38,441 nucleotides of DNA. It comes from Burkholderiales bacterium (GTDB lineage: Bacteria > Pseudomonadota > Gammaproteobacteria > Burkholderiales > Burkholderiaceae_C). The position numbers were made by a program, and so were the translations under genes. The stretch is taken from positions 35,763 through 74,203 of the forward strand of contig JAIXKN010000027.1 of the NCBI GenBank assembly GCA_026932425.1, written 5' to 3'. This document shows, one piece after another, positions 32,094 to 38,441 of the stretch. Numbering within the stretch: the first letter of the stretch is position 1; the number at the start of each line of letters is the position of its first letter. The notes under the pieces were generated by a model, which searched no databases, was not told the origin of the DNA, and saw nothing but the letters and a program-made list of their open reading frames with translations.

Positions 32094-35027
32094 TCAGAAC
32101 CCCCGCAAGTCGTCGACCGGTGCCGCGAGTGCAGCGCCGGTGATGCGCTCGAGCGTGCGCGTGAACACGGCCAGGTCGTTGTCGAAGCTTCCATGCGCCG
32201 CGTCGATGCGGCGCTCCGGGCTGCGGCAGACGAGCACCTGGTCGTCGTCGAGGATCTGCAGGCGGCTGCTGCCCTTGCCGCCGCCGAGTCCCGCGGCCGA
32301 CGCCGCGCTGCGCCAGGCGCGCAGCGCCTCGCCGGTGGCCGAGGTGCCGTCCCAGCCGCCGTAGTCCAGGTCCAGCACCCGCGCCATGCCCAGCAGCGGC
32401 GTGCGCAGGTCGATCTCGAGCGCGTTCGAGACGAGGTAGAGCAGCGACTTGCGGTAGATGGTCGCCACCTGGTCGGCGCGCTCGAGCCGGTCCGAGAGCA
32501 TGTCGATGTAGAGCCGCTTCATCAGCTCGGGCTGCGTTGCGTAGTGGCGGTTGGCAAAGGCCACCGAGCACGCCGGCGCGTAGAGGTGCGCCGACTTCAC
32601 GAGGCTCTGTGACTGGCGCGCCGCCATCGCGGTGAGCAGGTGGCCGAGCAGGATGGAGCCGGCCGAATGCCCGACCAGGTGGACTTCGAGCGCGTCGCCC
32701 CAGGTCTCGGCGAGCTTGCGCAGCGCGGTGATCAGCAGGTCGCCGCCGCGGCCGGAGTCGAAGTCGAAGGCGGCGTTCTCCTTCATCTCGCTCCACACCG
32801 GCCGCGCCATCGGCCGACCGATCGTCTTCTCGATCAGCACGTCGGTGCGTTCGCTGATCCACTCACCAACGCCGGCGGCGGGGGTCGGCTTCTTGCGCCA
32901 CGCGTCCTCGAGCAGATTGCAGATCGTCTCGCGCAGGCCGGTCTTCCAGACGATGAACAGCGGGTAGCAGCCGTTGGCGACGAAGTGCCGCCCCATCGCG
33001 CGCGCGCGGGTGATCGCGTCGTCCTCGCTGTTGAGCCCGCCGTGCGCGTAGATGACGAGGCGCTTGGCGCCGTTGCCGCCCTGGGCACGGAACCAGGCGT
33101 CGGGCAGGTCGGCGACCTGGTGCAGCAGCGTGCGCGTGACCTCGTCCTCGGCGAGATAGCGGTCGACCCGGCCATCGTGGCCGAGCACGACGCTGTGGCG
33201 GTAGGCCTGCTGCGAGTCCCACCACAGCCGCGTGTCGGCCCCGGCCGCGCGCGGCGCAGCGGCGGCCGTTGCGCCCGTCTCCAGCAGGCGGCCGACGACG
33301 ACACCGGGAACACCCAGCGTCGCCACCCAGGCGTCCATGCCGTTGGCCAGCCAGTCGGCGTAGCTCAGCACCGCGAAACCGCCGAGTCCCCAGCCGCTGC
33401 CCCAGCTGTTCTGAACGACGAAACCCTGGCGGTTGAAGCCGACGAGCGCGAACGCGTGCCCGTTGGTCTGCGAGGGGCGCCCGTCGAAGGGGATGACCGG
33501 CAGCTCGTCGTGCCCGCGCGGCACGCGCGTGCGTGCCGGCAGCCGCGTCCAGCCGTCGTGGGTGAAGGCCGAGACGTAGACCGCGCCCACGTCCTGGATC
33601 GCGGCCTGCAGGTCGGTGATCGAACGCAGCTCGATGCGGTAGTAGACGCCCAGCGGGTTCTCGGTGGCGCGCTGTGCCCAGCCGTAGCGCGGGCGCAGCG
33701 ACGGGTCCCCATAAGGCCAGTCCGACTCGAGGCAGACGCCGCGATGGAACCAGCCCTTGAGCGCGCCGCGGCAGCTCGAGCCTTCGTAGTCCTCGCCGTT
33801 GTACTCGTCGTAGCGCCGCGCGAAGTTATAGAGCATGCGCGGGCTCACCGACTCGAAACGGTCGGGGCAGTCGGCCTTGCGCCAGCGCAGATAGTTGACG
33901 ACGCAAGCAAGACCGAACCCGGTGCACGCGCCTTCCTGCCCCTGATCGAGGATCAGCCCGGCGCGCGTGTAGCGCGGCAGCAGAGCCTTCACGTCCTCGT
34001 CGAACGGAAAGACCGGATACAGGCTCGCTGCCGGCGGCTGGTAGGGGCGGTCGCGCAGGTCGATCGGATCCTTGCGCGCGGTCAGCGGCGGATGTGCCGG
34101 CGCGGGTGCCGGCGCGGCGCCCACGATCGGCGCCGCGGCAGCGCGGCGGCGCGGACGCGCCCCCGCGGCTGCGCGCGGCACGGCCACCGGCGCGGCCATG
34201 GGCGCGGCCATGGGCGCGCCGGCCGGTGGCCAGACCTGGTCCGCGCGTACGAACACATCGCGGAAGCGGTCCAGGCCGTGACGCCCGCCGTTGACCAGCT
34301 TGCGCGCCCGCGCGAAATCGCCCGCATCGATCGCTGCGCGCATCGCGTCGGCCTTGTCGGCGAGGAAATGCGCCAGCAGCAGTGCCGCCACCTCCGGCGC
34401 GTTCGCGAGGTCCGGGTTGGCCGCCAGGTCGATGCCCAGGCGCTGGCCGTAGCGCGCGTAGTTGGATCGGCCGGTGAGCTGCACGAAACCGCGGCCCTTG
34501 AAGAGCGGGCCGTCGCCCGGCTTCGTGTTGCCGATGTCGGCGCGGCCCTCGTAGGCGCTGAACGGCCCGAGTCCTGCCTTGGTGTTGAAGATCGAGGGCA
34601 TCTCCGAGATCGGGACGAAGCCCTCGCTCTCGGCGCGGATCGTCCCGAGTGCCGCGCAGATCATTGGCCGGTCGGTCAGGCCGACCGCCTGCAGCGCCGC
34701 CGAGACGTAGGGCAGGTAGCGGTCGATGTTGGCCGGCTTGGTCGCGGGGAAGAGGCTTCGCACCGTCGAGAGGCTTAAGCGCACCGCCATCGGGCGTTCG
34801 CTGCGCAGGCCCAGCAGCTGCTGGCAGCGCGGACCGACGATGCCATCGGCGACCAGCCCGACGCCCGCCTGCCAGCGCCGTGCCGCCGCCTCGGCCGCGG
34901 CGTCGAGCACGTCGTCGTCGGCGAGCTCGCTGAAGAGCGCGGCATCCGCGCCGAGCTCGCGCACCAGCGCCTTGCGCAGTGCTGCGACATCGGCGCCCTG
35001 GACGTTGCGAACCAGCAGCTCGATCAT
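32094..35027 (-). CDS. Multidomain lytic protein: PG-binding, GH19/lysozyme-like, papain-like protease, alpha/beta hydrolase
   Basis: A 977-residue protein with four recognisable parts. (1) About 1-75: peptidoglycan-binding-like repeat ending VADGIVGPRCQQLLGL. (2) About 85-265: GH19 chitinase/lysozyme-like domain with candidate catalytic Glu133 (IRAESEGF) and the family stretch GRGFVQLTGRSNYARYG (178-194). (3) A Pro/Ala linker (about 265-320), then a papain-like C1 peptidase with Cys368 in GQEGACTGFG, His524 in TNGHAF and Asn540 in QNSWGSGWG, the full triad. (4) About 620-977: alpha/beta hydrolase with an HGG oxyanion motif and the nucleophile Ser788 in GHSAG. No signal peptide is visible at MIELLVRN, so export would need a non-Sec route, as for contractile-injection or lysis-released effectors. 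RBS AGGAG is 8 bases before the ATG. It is divergent from a DUF1615 lipoprotein gene. Role unknown; an antibacterial or predatory effector is one option. Confidence 0.87.
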   Translation of the reverse strand: MIELLVRNVQGADVAALRKALVRELGADAALFSELADDDVLDAAAEAAARRWQAGVGLVADGIVGPRCQQLLGLRSERPMAVRLSLSTVRSLFPATKPANIDRYLPYVSAALQAVGLTDRPMICAALGTIRAESEGFVPISEMPSIFNTKAGLGPFSAYEGRADIGNTKPGDGPLFKGRGFVQLTGRSNYARYGQRLGIDLAANPDLANAPEVAALLLAHFLADKADAMRAAIDAGDFARARKLVNGGRHGLDRFRDVFVRADQVWPPAGAPMAAPMAAPVAVPRAAAGARPRRRAAAAPIVGAAPAPAPAHPPLTARKDPIDLRDRPYQPPAASLYPVFPFDEDVKALLPRYTRAGLILDQGQEGACTGFGLACVVNYLRWRKADCPDRFESVSPRMLYNFARRYDEYNGEDYEGSSCRGALKGWFHRGVCLESDWPYGDPSLRPRYGWAQRATENPLGVYYRIELRSITDLQAAIQDVGAVYVSAFTHDGWTRLPARTRVPRGHDELPVIPFDGRPSQTNGHAFALVGFNRQGFVVQNSWGSGWGLGGFAVLSYADWLANGMDAWVATLGVPGVVVGRLLETGATAAAAPRAAGADTRLWWDSQQAYRHSVVLGHDGRVDRYLAEDEVTRTLLHQVADLPDAWFRAQGGNGAKRLVIYAHGGLNSEDDAITRARAMGRHFVANGCYPLFIVWKTGLRETICNLLEDAWRKKPTPAAGVGEWISERTDVLIEKTIGRPMARPVWSEMKENAAFDFDSGRGGDLLITALRKLAETWGDALEVHLVGHSAGSILLGHLLTAMAARQSQSLVKSAHLYAPACSVAFANRHYATQPELMKRLYIDMLSDRLERADQVATIYRKSLLYLVSNALEIDLRTPLLGMARVLDLDYGGWDGTSATGEALRAWRSAASAAGLGGGKGSSRLQILDDDQVLVCRSPERRIDAAHGSFDNDLAVFTRTLERITGAALAAPVDDLRGF

Positions 35028-35036
35028 GGTGCAAGC

Positions 35037-35050
35037 TCCTATGTCCTATG
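35037..35050. repeat. Tandem 7-bp repeat in the leader of the multidomain lytic gene
   Basis: TCCTATG occurs twice in a row. On the minus strand it reads CATAGGA twice, and the copy nearer the gene supplies part of the AGGAG ribosome binding site. Repeat slippage could shift RBS spacing; with only two copies this is a minor note. Confidence 0.4.
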
Positions 35051-35133
35051 CGAGGTCTGCGACAGGGTGGAGTCTGACGCATCGGCTTGCTTGATGTGTC
35101 GTTCAGGCTAGGGAGAGGCCGGCGAGCACAGGC

Positions 35134-35153
35134 CGCAGTGACACGCAGTGACA
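35134..35153. repeat. Perfect tandem 10-bp repeat before the DUF1615 lipoprotein gene
   Basis: CGCAGTGACA occurs twice without a gap, ending 8 bp before the ATG at 35162. Helical-turn length spacing suits side-by-side protein binding, or it may simply be a local duplication. Confidence 0.45.
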
Positions 35154-35161
35154 ATGCGCTG

Positions 35162-36313
35162 ATGCGCAAGGTTTTCCGCCCCGTCCTTTCGCGCTCACCG
35201 CGCGCATGGACGCTGCTCCCGGCAGCGGGCGCGCTGCTGCTGGCGGCCTGCAGTGCCCCGGGCCCCTTGTCCGAGCCCGCCGGTCTCGGCCCCACCGAGG
35301 CGAAGGCGGTCGTCGTGCAACTGCTGCCCGAGCGCGTGCGCGACCGGCCCGGCTGGGCGGCGGATGTGCACGCCGCGCTCTCGGCGCTGGAGCTGCCGTC
35401 CACGCCGCAGAACCTGTGCGCGGTGCTGGCGGTGACCGAGCAGGAGTCGGGTTACCAGGCCGACCCGGTGGTGCCCGGGCTCGCGGCGATCGCGCGCAGG
35501 GAGATCGACCGCCGGGCCGAGCAGATCGGCATCCCGCAGATCGCGGTGCGCGCGGCGCTGGCGCTGTCGTCGCGCGACGGACGCAGTTACGCCGAGCGCC
35601 TGGAGGCGGTGAGGACCGAGCGTGAGCTGAGCGAGCTCTACGAGGAATTCGTCGACCAGGTGCCGCTGGTGCGCACGCTGCTCGCCGATCGCAACCCGGT
35701 GCGCACCGGCGGGCCGATGCAGGTGGGTGTGGCGTTTGCGCAGGCGCAGGCGCAGCAGCGGCGCTATCCCTACGAGGTCAAGGACAGCATCCGCGCCGAG
35801 GTCTTCACGCGGCGCGGCGGGCTGTATTTCGGCACCGCCCACCTGCTCGATTACGCCGCGCCCTACGAGCAGATGATCTACCGCTTCGCCGACTTCAACG
35901 CCGGGCGCTGGGCCAGCCGCAACGCGGCCTTTCAGCAGGCCTTGGCCACGGCCTCGGGTCTGCCGCTGGCGCTCGACGGCGACTTGCTGCCGCCTGCGGC
36001 AAGCAAGCGCGTCGGCGAGACCGAGCGCGCCGCGTACACGCTTGCCGGGCGGCTCGGGATGGACGAGGCGAAGATCCGGCGCGAGCTCGCGCGCGGCGAC
36101 GAACCCGGCTTCGAGCGCAGCGAGCTCTACCGTCGCGTCTTCGAATACGCCGAGAAGCTCGACCGCCGCGCGCTGCCGCGCGCGGTGCTGCCGCAGATCG
36201 CGCTCGAGAGCCCGAAGTTCACGCGCAAGCTCACCACCGAGTGGTTCGCGCGGCGCGTCGACGAGCGCTATGCGCGCTGCCTGGCGCGCGCGCAGGCGCT
36301 GGCCGACGCCTGA
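35162..36313 (+). CDS. DUF1615 family lipoprotein
   Basis: A 383-residue lipoprotein: basic N-terminus, hydrophobic helix and lipobox LLLAAC with Cys30, so it should be lipid-anchored and face the periplasm or outer membrane. The mature part matches DUF1615; the segment CAVLAVTEQESGYQADPVVPG has the Glu-rich pattern of lysozyme/transglycosylase-like folds, and FADFNAGRWASRNAAFQ is similar in style to lytic transglycosylases. Activity is unproven. The ATG at 35162 is chosen because it gives a normal signal peptide; an in-frame start 25 codons upstream does not. It is divergent from the multidomain lytic protein (134 bp), so the two may be co-regulated cell-wall-active proteins. Confidence 0.85.
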   Translation: MRKVFRPVLSRSPRAWTLLPAAGALLLAACSAPGPLSEPAGLGPTEAKAVVVQLLPERVRDRPGWAADVHAALSALELPSTPQNLCAVLAVTEQESGYQADPVVPGLAAIARREIDRRAEQIGIPQIAVRAALALSSRDGRSYAERLEAVRTERELSELYEEFVDQVPLVRTLLADRNPVRTGGPMQVGVAFAQAQAQQRRYPYEVKDSIRAEVFTRRGGLYFGTAHLLDYAAPYEQMIYRFADFNAGRWASRNAAFQQALATASGLPLALDGDLLPPAASKRVGETERAAYTLAGRLGMDEAKIRRELARGDEPGFERSELYRRVFEYAEKLDRRALPRAVLPQIALESPKFTRKLTTEWFARRVDERYARCLARAQALADA

Positions 36314-36357
36314 AGGTGCATCCGCGAAGCGGGCGCTGCTGCGCGAGAATGCGCCGC

Positions 36358-37215
36358 ATGGACTACCGCACCCTGATCCAGGCCGCCGAACTGGACGCGC
36401 TGCTGAACGCGCGCCCTCGCCGCACCATCGTCTTCGATTGCAGTTTCGAACTGACGAACCCCGGTGCCGGGCACCAGCAATACCTGGAGGCGCACGTACC
36501 GTGGGCGCAGTACCTGGATCTGGAGCGCGATCTCAGCGGCCCTCCGAACGGCCACAACGGGCGGCATCCCTTGCCCTACCCGGCAGCCTTCGCGATTGCG
36601 ATGGCGGCACAGGGGGTGTGCGCCAGCACGCAGGTGGTTTGCTACGACAACTCGGCGAACGCCTGCGCAGCACGAGCCTGGTGGATGCTGCGCTGGATCG
36701 GTCATGAGAAGGTCGCCGTCCTCGACGGCGGCTTGGCGGCCTGGACGGCGGCGGGCCTGCCGCTGGAAAAGGGCGCACGCACCACGCCGCTGTGCGGTGA
36801 TATCCAGCTCAAGCCGTCGCTCGTGAAGACGGTCGACCGGCAGGCCTTGCTGGCGAACCTGGACGGCGGCCCGCTGCTGGTGCTGGACGCGCGCTCGCAC
36901 GAGCGCTTCATCGGTGAGTCCGATCCGTTCGAGCAGATCCGGGGTCACATTCCGGGCGCGCGCAACCGCGTCTTTCGCGACAACCTCGACGCCAGCGGCC
37001 GCTTCAAGCCTGGCTCACAGCTCAAGGCCGAGTTCGATGCCTTGACCGACGGCCGCGCTCCCGACCAGCTCGTGACGTCCTGCGGCAGCGGCGTCACGGC
37101 CTGCCACAACCTGCTGGCGCTCGAGATCGCCGGGCTCTCGGGGGCGGCGCTTTACCCGGGGAGCTGGAGCGAGTGGAGCAATTCCGGCGCGCCTGTTGCG
37201 ACCGGGCCCGCCTGA
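36358..37215 (+). CDS. Thiosulfate/3-mercaptopyruvate sulfurtransferase (two-domain rhodanese)
   Basis: A 285-residue tandem rhodanese: inactive N-terminal domain (about 5-135, lacking the active Cys) and catalytic C-terminal domain (about 155-280) with Cys242 in SCGSGVTA. The CGSGVT loop is the one seen in 3-mercaptopyruvate sulfurtransferases (CG[S/T]GVT), as against CRKGVT of thiosulfate-specific rhodaneses, so mercaptopyruvate is the more likely donor. Another landmark is VLDARSHERFIGESDPFEQIRGHIPGA. Cytoplasmic, roles in cyanide detoxification and sulfur transfer. The ATG at 36358 (MDYRTLIQ) matches the family start. It is preceded by the DUF1615 gene (44 bp) without evident functional link. 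Confidence 0.9.
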   Translation: MDYRTLIQAAELDALLNARPRRTIVFDCSFELTNPGAGHQQYLEAHVPWAQYLDLERDLSGPPNGHNGRHPLPYPAAFAIAMAAQGVCASTQVVCYDNSANACAARAWWMLRWIGHEKVAVLDGGLAAWTAAGLPLEKGARTTPLCGDIQLKPSLVKTVDRQALLANLDGGPLLVLDARSHERFIGESDPFEQIRGHIPGARNRVFRDNLDASGRFKPGSQLKAEFDALTDGRAPDQLVTSCGSGVTACHNLLALEIAGLSGAALYPGSWSEWSNSGAPVATGPA

Positions 37216-37219
37216 GATC

Positions 37220-37234
37220 GGACCGTTTCGGTCC
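37220..37234. terminator. Perfect hairpin between convergent genes
   Basis: GGACCG and CGGTCC flank a TTT loop, just after the sulfurtransferase stop and before the end of the convergent aldo/keto reductase gene. There is no T-run, so it may be a weak terminator or a transcript-stabilising end. Confidence 0.4.
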
Positions 37235-37266
37235 AGGCGGCCAACGCTGCCGGCACGACAGCGCGT

Positions 37267-38280
37267 TCAACGCCCGTCGGGAAAGACCTCGGTGTCGACG
37301 TCGGCCTGCGACGCCGCGCTGTAGCGTGGGCCGGCCACGCGCTCGTGGTTGATCATCGCGTCCAGCCGGCGCAGATGCTCCGGCTCGAGGCGCACGTTCA
37401 GGGCGCCCATGTTCTCCTCGAGGTGCTCCGGATTCGTCGTCCCCGGGATCGCGACGATGTGCTCGCCTTGCGCCAGCACCCAGGCCAGCGCCAGCTGCGC
37501 CGGCGTGCAGCCGAGCTCTGCGGCGAGCGCAACGAAGGACGGCAGGAGCTCGAGGTTGGCGGCGTAGGTCGCGGGCGCGAAGCGCGGCATGTTGCGGCGG
37601 ATGTCGCCCGGGTGCAGCGTCGAGACGTCGTGCAGCGTGTTCGTGAGAAAGCTGCGCGCAAGCGGGCTGAAGGCGACGAACGCGGCCCCCAGCTCGCGGC
37701 AGGCATCGAGCACGCCGATCTCGGGGTTGCGCGTCCACAGCGAGTACTCGGTCTGCACCGCGGCGATCGGGTGCACCGCGTGTGCACGCTTGAGTGTCGC
37801 GGCCGAGACTTCGGACAAACCGATCGCGCCGAGCTTGCCGGCAGCCACCAGGCGGCCGAGCTCGCCGACCGAGTCCTCGATCGGCACCGACTTGTCCCAG
37901 CGGTGCAGATAGTAGAGGTCGATGCGATCGGTGCGCAGGCGCGCGAGGCTCGCGTCCACGTGCCGGCGCAGCGCCTCGGGCCGGCCGTCGACGGTGCGCT
38001 TCTTCGTGCCCTCGGGCTGCGGCTCCATCGCGAGGCCGCCCTTGCTGCAGAGCGTGATCCGGTCGCGCACCGGCGCGAGCATGCGGCCGACGAGCTCCTC
38101 GTTCGCGCCACCGCCGTAGAGTGCCGCGGTGTCGAAGCAGTCGACGCCGAGCTCGATTGCGCGGCGCAGCAGCGCCTCGCCCTCGGCTGCGCTTGGCGGC
38201 GCGCCGTAGGCGTGGCTCAGGTTCATGCAGCCCAGGCCGATGGGCGTCACCCGGCGGCCCGCCAATGCGCGAGGCCTCAT
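37267..38280 (-). CDS. Aldo/keto reductase
   Basis: A 337-residue NADPH-dependent aldo/keto reductase of the AKR11/13-like group. The catalytic tetrad is visible: Asp50 and Tyr55 in FDTAALYGG, Lys80 in CSKGGL and His126 in YYLHRWDK. The C-terminal cofactor loop reads VAIPGTTNPEHLEENMGAL. It should reduce an aldehyde or ketone in the cytoplasm; the substrate is unknown. The ATG at 38278-38280 starts MRPRALAGRRVTPIGLGCM, normal for the family. It follows a Gfo/Idh/MocA gene by 13 bp on the same strand, an association common in sugar or inositol-type catabolism. Confidence 0.92.
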   Translation of the reverse strand: MRPRALAGRRVTPIGLGCMNLSHAYGAPPSAAEGEALLRRAIELGVDCFDTAALYGGGANEELVGRMLAPVRDRITLCSKGGLAMEPQPEGTKKRTVDGRPEALRRHVDASLARLRTDRIDLYYLHRWDKSVPIEDSVGELGRLVAAGKLGAIGLSEVSAATLKRAHAVHPIAAVQTEYSLWTRNPEIGVLDACRELGAAFVAFSPLARSFLTNTLHDVSTLHPGDIRRNMPRFAPATYAANLELLPSFVALAAELGCTPAQLALAWVLAQGEHIVAIPGTTNPEHLEENMGALNVRLEPEHLRRLDAMINHERVAGPRYSAASQADVDTEVFPDGR

Positions 38281-38293
38281 GCGCGGCGGAATC

Positions 38294-38441
38294 TCAGTCC
38301 GCGAGCTGCTGCTCGAGCGCGTGCAGCACCTCGTAGCAGGGCAGCACCTGCGCGACGCTGGCGTTGGGTTCGCGCCCTTCGCGGATCGCGGCGAAGAACT
38401 CGCGGTCCTGCAGCTCGATGCCGTTCATCGAGACGTCGACC
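38294..38441 (-). CDS. Gfo/Idh/MocA family oxidoreductase (C-terminal fragment)
   Basis: Only the last 48 codons are inside the window; the gene continues beyond its right edge. The reading frame gives MNGIELQDREFFAAIREG and then PNASVAQVLPCYEVLHALE before the TGA at 38294-38296, which is the typical C-terminal helix of Gfo/Idh/MocA oxidoreductases (NAD(P)-dependent sugar or inositol dehydrogenase-like). The start, the Rossmann motif and the substrate lie outside. It is upstream of the aldo/keto reductase in the same transcript. Confidence 0.75.
   Translation of the reverse strand, partial: VDVSMNGIELQDREFFAAIREGREPNASVAQVLPCYEVLHALEQQLAD

Noticed and set aside
32640-34778. A 712-codon plus-strand frame opposite the multidomain lytic gene
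   Set aside because: Antisense to all the catalytic motifs of the minus-strand protein; composition is typical of a shadow frame.

Overview
This window looks like chromosomal DNA of a GC-rich betaproteobacterium of the order Burkholderiales (Rubrivivax/Leptothrix/Aquincola-like). That is inferred from gene content (LivGF, an IclR-linked homogentisate operon with a DUF2783 gene, the CbpA-CbpM pair, DUF1615 lipoprotein) and the strong GC third-position bias. I saw no tRNA, rRNA, CRISPR array, insertion sequence or prophage.

Layout. (1) 1-2.1 kb: the ATPase genes of a branched-chain amino acid ABC transporter (livG cut by the window edge, livF) and a DUF924 gene. (2) 2.1-7.1 kb: a small winged-helix-like gene, divergent from a DyP peroxidase fused to two CDGSH iron-sulfur domains; then a TRIC-type membrane protein, glucokinase, a cysteine-free Tag-like glycosylase homologue and a BrnT/BrnA toxin-antitoxin pair. 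(3) 7.1-12.1 kb: acyl activation, with an AMP-forming acyl-CoA synthetase and an aldehyde dehydrogenase on the minus strand, and a divergent long-chain acyl-CoA synthetase. (4) 12.1-15.4 kb: a minus-strand protein-quality-control operon, cbpA-cbpM-ftsH. (5) 15.4-21.9 kb: an IclR regulator divergent from a five-gene aromatic operon: MBL-fold protein, class A flavoprotein hydroxylase, DUF2783 small protein, homogentisate 1,2-dioxygenase and fumarylacetoacetase. The flavoprotein and small protein may be a two-component 3-hydroxyphenylacetate 6-hydroxylase that makes homogentisate.

(6) 21.9-32.0 kb is the most unusual block. A minus-strand operon with ATGA overlaps encodes a NarL-type response regulator, a membrane hybrid histidine kinase, an 1836-residue protein joining a cholesterol-oxidase-like GMC oxidoreductase, an alpha/beta hydrolase with a cysteine in the nucleophile elbow and a PhoD-like metallophosphatase, and a 164-residue protein I do not recognise. 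A divergent PAS-LuxR regulator faces it across a 331-bp spacer with a perfect palindrome, a 30-bp-spaced direct repeat and two stem-loops. The arrangement suggests a dedicated signal-controlled pathway of unknown substrate.

(7) 32.1-36.3 kb: a 977-residue protein joining a peptidoglycan-binding segment, a GH19/lysozyme-like domain, a papain-like protease and a serine alpha/beta hydrolase, divergent from a DUF1615 lipoprotein. (8) 36.3 kb to the end: a two-domain sulfurtransferase, and on the minus strand an aldo/keto reductase following the end of a Gfo/Idh/MocA oxidoreductase.
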